Both the position numbers and the translations under genes were made by a program. A DNA stretch of 36,259 nucleotides, taken from positions 1 through 36,259 of the forward strand of contig CALLAW010000015.1 of the NCBI GenBank assembly GCA_938001865.1. Direction: 5' to 3'. Under the pieces are notes generated by a model. It searched no databases. It saw only the letters and a list, made by a program, of their open reading frames with translations, and was not told the origin of the DNA. Every line of letters starts with the position of its first letter. Position 1 is the first letter of the stretch. Below are positions 33,353 through 36,259 of this stretch, in pieces. The stretch comes from an uncultured Saprospiraceae bacterium. Lineage in GTDB: Bacteria; Bacteroidota; Bacteroidia; Chitinophagales; Saprospiraceae.

Positions 33353-36259
33353 TTACTCTATGATGAGCATTGTACCTTTCAATATCTTGCCATCTACTTG
33401 TGTAGTATAGTAGACTACTCCAGAGGTATTCAATGACTCTCTTGAGAGTGTAAATCTATTGATCCCTACATGAGCATAATCACTGTATGTATAGATAACC
33501 TGACCAAGATCATTGGTGAATACAATGTCAACCGTCTGAGCTACTGGAGTCATGATGACGATATCTGTTGATTCTGACCATGGGTTTGGCTGGTTAACCA
33601 TCTTAGGAGTATAGAGACCCTTGTTTTTGTTCTCTAACTGTACTGAGTGGATTGATAATACTGTCTCACCAGTATAGATCTCACTGTCGATACCTGTATC
33701 TGAGATTACTACAGACTTACTCTCTGTCGATACTTCGAAGAGTGATTGTCCTTTAGTAATTTTCTGAGTAGTACGAGGTGCATATGAGATCTTGACAGTA
33801 TTACCTGAGATCACATAGTGAGTTGGATCGAATCCTGGCAACACACTGTTGATCGCTTCGACCTCATGGTCAAATACGAGCTCGAGTTGAAGTCCACTCA
33901 GATCTATAGTCTCGTCTGCAACCAAGTCTAGTCTACCAGCACTAGGACTGTAACCAATCTTGATCGGTCCTCCTCTCTGCTCTACTTGACTACTCTCGAG
34001 TGACATCTCTACACTATTGTTGACGTCACCAATCTTCACACCTATGAAATTAGCATTCATATTGTTGATCAACTGCGGTATCTGATAAGTCTCATCCAAT
34101 CCTTGTGCAAATGGATTATTTGGATCAATGAATACTTGTTGTTCATCTACGAATCTCCAACTCATATTGTTAGGGAATCTGTCATTAATCTCCAATATCA
34201 ACTTACGGATATCTACGATATCTGATGCACTCAAGTCACCACTATTATTCGCATCAGCTGCGATATACTGGTATGGAGAAGTGAGTGATTGGATATTGAG
34301 CAAGTGTCTCTGTATGATCACGATATCAAGTGTTGACACCCCATTTCTAGGTTCGATATCACTCGTAGGTTCTATGACATACGATCCACCAGAAGGCATG
34401 TAACCGAAGTCATAGTTACCTTCATCATCTGTCATCACAAACTCATTAGATCCCATAAGTTTCACTTCGACGTCTTTGACATCAAGACTCATTTCTGTAT
34501 GGATATTTCCTTGAATTCTATTCTGAGAAATCAACATCGGACAGATATTCATTGGATCAGCTACATTGATATTCATCGTACAGCTTTGATCGTCCTCACC
34601 GAATAAGTTAGTCGCATTCCAGATCACTGTATGAGGACCTTCCGTCAATGGTAATGATACTGAAGTCCCTACTTGAAGGAAATTCTCAGCACCACCATCT
34701 ACAGTATAAGTGACACATCCCGGATTCGTCGCAAACGGTGCTGGAATCGTAACCTGACAACTTGGATCTAGATCCAAGTCTAACTGATCAATACATGCAT
34801 CAAACGGTGCATTATTCAACTTGATAGTCTGCGTACACGTCGTTGAGACGATCTCCATACTTCCTGTTGCACACCAATCAAGTATCGTCCACGTCCTGAC
34901 TATCTTCTTGTAGAATGTCTCTCCGTCTGCCGCTACAGGATCATATACCTCATCAACAAAGTTGACTGCGATTTGGTCAAGTGGCCCAGCATTGAGTATA
35001 GGCATCGAGTTAAGCGCCTCAGGGCTAATATCTCCCAAACAGCCGCCTACTGAAGGATCAGTAATCTCTATTGTAGATGCTGGACAGACGATATCATCAA
35101 AGTCATAAGCTTCACCTAAGCATGTCACTGTATGCGACAGTACGATAGGATCAAGATTAGGTCTTGTCAGTGTATAAGTCATCGTATAGACTTCTGTATT
35201 ACACTCAAAGACTGATTCACCTCTCTCTGCAGTGACACAGCTCAAATCTGTACAATCAAGACACTCGTCTGTAACAGTGACTGCTCCGAATGCTTGGAGA
35301 TCACTGAAATCTATCGCTGCACACTCTGCATCAGTAAGCGTTACATCATCTGGTATCGCAAACATCGTCTCATCCTTATTCTCTATGATGACTGTAACCA
35401 TACAGATATTACTGTTGCCAGCCTTGTCTGTCACTCTGAGTACGACCATCTGCTCTGTACCTTTATCTGCACAACAGAATGCGACTTTCTCTCCGAACTC
35501 TAAGTTCTCTGGTTTGCCACAGTTGTCTGTCATCCTTCTGACTTCTAAGTCTACATGTCCACATCCATCAAAGCTACCATCATCTAGGAACTCCGCATAC
35601 ACATGTGTAAATCCGTCATCTGCTAGATTGACTACTGTAGAGAATTCGCAGATTGCTATCGGCCCTTTGTCATCTACAACTGTTACATTGAATGACTCTG
35701 TGCTCGAGTTATGACAGCCATCTGTCACTACATAATCTATCGTATAGACTGTTCCGTCCACATTATTCCCATCATGGGTAAGTGTCACTGTCTCTCCACT
35801 ATTAGTATACACTGGATTGACTCCCGTATTGATTAGATAACTATCTATACCATTACAATCGTCTGTAGCCTCTATGATTGGCAATGCATAATCTACACTA
35901 CAATCTTGGACAGTACTCACTGTCACATCTGGAAGTGTAGTCAATGTCGGTCCTGTCATATCTGTGACATTGATCACTTGTGGGAAAGTACTCGGTGCTG
36001 TGAATTCAGCTCCACAATACCACTCTACTAATCTCCAAGTCCTCATAATCGTGAAATTATTACACTTAGATGGGATTGGCGCAGAGTCCGTATATGTCAA
36101 GAATACATTACACAATGAACTTGGCACATTAGGGAAGATCGGATTACCTGCTAATGTCGGGAATCCTGTATTCTCTGGATCAATACTCTCTGTACAATCT
36201 ATGTCTACTGCAGCAGGGAACATGATCTCAGTAAGATCTGGTCTCTCTACGAATACTTG
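33353..36259 (-). CDS. Giant secreted surface protein: HYR-like repeats, dockerin, cohesin-like domain, T9SS type-A sorting domain (N-terminus outside window)
   Basis: The frame is open to the window's right edge and adds 12 residues before the first internal ATG at 36223, so only the last ~968 residues are visible. Ig/HYR-like repeats with Cys pairs and DNCG/DxxGN motifs dominate (TDKAGNSNICMVTVIIENKDE). Next come a carboxypeptidase-regulatory-like stretch (TDDEGNYDFGYMPSGG), a type-I dockerin-like pair of calcium loops (ADANNSGDLSASDIVDIRKLIL), a cohesin-like domain (GLQLELVFDHEVEAINSVLP) and a type-A T9SS sorting domain ending GTMLIIE. It is predicted to be a cell-surface adhesin or matrix protein. 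Unlike the other two T9SS cargo genes here, this reading frame is intact. Confidence 0.86.
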   Translation of the reverse strand, partial: QVFVERPDLTEIMFPAAVDIDCTESIDPENTGFPTLAGNPIFPNVPSSLCNVFLTYTDSAPIPSKCNNFTIMRTWRLVEWYCGAEFTAPSTFPQVINVTDMTGPTLTTLPDVTVSTVQDCSVDYALPIIEATDDCNGIDSYLINTGVNPVYTNSGETVTLTHDGNNVDGTVYTIDYVVTDGCHNSSTESFNVTVVDDKGPIAICEFSTVVNLADDGFTHVYAEFLDDGSFDGCGHVDLEVRRMTDNCGKPENLEFGEKVAFCCADKGTEQMVVLRVTDKAGNSNICMVTVIIENKDETMFAIPDDVTLTDAECAAIDFSDLQAFGAVTVTDECLDCTDLSCVTAERGESVFECNTEVYTMTYTLTRPNLDPIVLSHTVTCLGEAYDFDDIVCPASTIEITDPSVGGCLGDISPEALNSMPILNAGPLDQIAVNFVDEVYDPVAADGETFYKKIVRTWTILDWCATGSMEIVSTTCTQTIKLNNAPFDACIDQLDLDLDPSCQVTIPAPFATNPGCVTYTVDGGAENFLQVGTSVSLPLTEGPHTVIWNATNLFGEDDQSCTMNINVADPMNICPMLISQNRIQGNIHTEMSLDVKDVEVKLMGSNEFVMTDDEGNYDFGYMPSGGSYVIEPTSDIEPRNGVSTLDIVIIQRHLLNIQSLTSPYQYIAADANNSGDLSASDIVDIRKLILEINDRFPNNMSWRFVDEQQVFIDPNNPFAQGLDETYQIPQLINNMNANFIGVKIGDVNNSVEMSLESSQVEQRGGPIKIGYSPSAGRLDLVADETIDLSGLQLELVFDHEVEAINSVLPGFDPTHYVISGNTVKISYAPRTTQKITKGQSLFEVSTESKSVVISDTGIDSEIYTGETVLSIHSVQLENKNKGLYTPKMVNQPNPWSESTDIVIMTPVAQTVDIVFTNDLGQVIYTYSDYAHVGINRFTLSRESLNTSGVVYYTTQVDGKILKGTMLIIE

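Noticed and set aside
35232-35714. 160-codon plus-strand frame
   Set aside because: It is antisense to HYR-like repeats; its Ser/Thr-rich composition reflects the opposite strand's codons.

Overview
The window comes from a Bacteroidota genome, most likely a Saprospiraceae/Lewinella-like marine bacterium. Several proteins carry type IX secretion (T9SS) C-terminal sorting domains. Several genes are preceded by the phylum-specific -7 box TAnnTTTG. The futalosine menaquinone gene mqnE is present, and there are long HYR/dockerin and 'GCDSI' repeat surface proteins. The lineage is inferred from gene content and was not tested phylogenetically.

Layout. (1) 1-140 is the 3' end of tmRNA (ssrA). Directly behind it are recombinase-type repeats (157-271) and a frameshifted, truncated tyrosine integrase (298-1015), which is the scar of an element that integrated at ssrA. 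The next ~4.5 kb (1051-5534) is visibly AT-rich: a beta-barrel-like protein, an eroded T9SS-domain relic, a T9SS cargo gene cut by one in-frame TAG just before its sorting domain, and an orphan lipoprotein. (2) 5781-8898 holds an unknown protein divergent from a manganese-type metalloregulator with a clear operator/promoter, followed by a TroA/ZnuA-like metal-binding protein and its ABC ATPase; no permease is in the window. (3) 8920-14973: Rieske lipoprotein, O-methyltransferase, a glycosyltransferase plus metallophosphoesterase operon, and mqnE. (4) 15018-17685 is a second decayed patch: a frameshifted pyridoxamine-phosphate-oxidase-like relic and a CotH/lamin-tail T9SS protein frameshifted ahead of its sorting domain. 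(5) 18083-30160 is dense metabolic and transport DNA: acyl-CoA dehydrogenase with an HMG-CoA-lyase-like enzyme, Na/Pi cotransporter, Lon substrate-binding-domain protein, glutaminase overlapping a uracil-DNA glycosylase-like gene, di-haem cytochrome c peroxidase with a barrel protein, thioesterase, NhaB antiporter, intradiol dioxygenase-like protein and GNAT acetyltransferase. (6) 30177-36259, all on the minus strand: DUF547 protein, AlkB-like dioxygenase, DUF4403 lipoprotein, and the C-terminal part of a very large HYR/dockerin/T9SS protein that runs off the right edge.

How the genes fit together. Metal homeostasis (mntR operon), leucine or branched acyl-CoA breakdown (acyl-CoA dehydrogenase with lyase), sodium-dependent physiology (NhaB, Na/Pi symporter) and menaquinone synthesis are recognisable units. 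I found no convincing new defence or biosynthetic system. The most unusual signals are the ssrA integration scar, two T9SS cargo genes each broken just upstream of the secretion domain, the operator-controlled metal uptake operon lacking its permease, a 15-codon overlapping mini-ORF between the acyl-CoA dehydrogenase and lyase genes, and a perfect 18-bp palindrome ahead of the GNAT gene.
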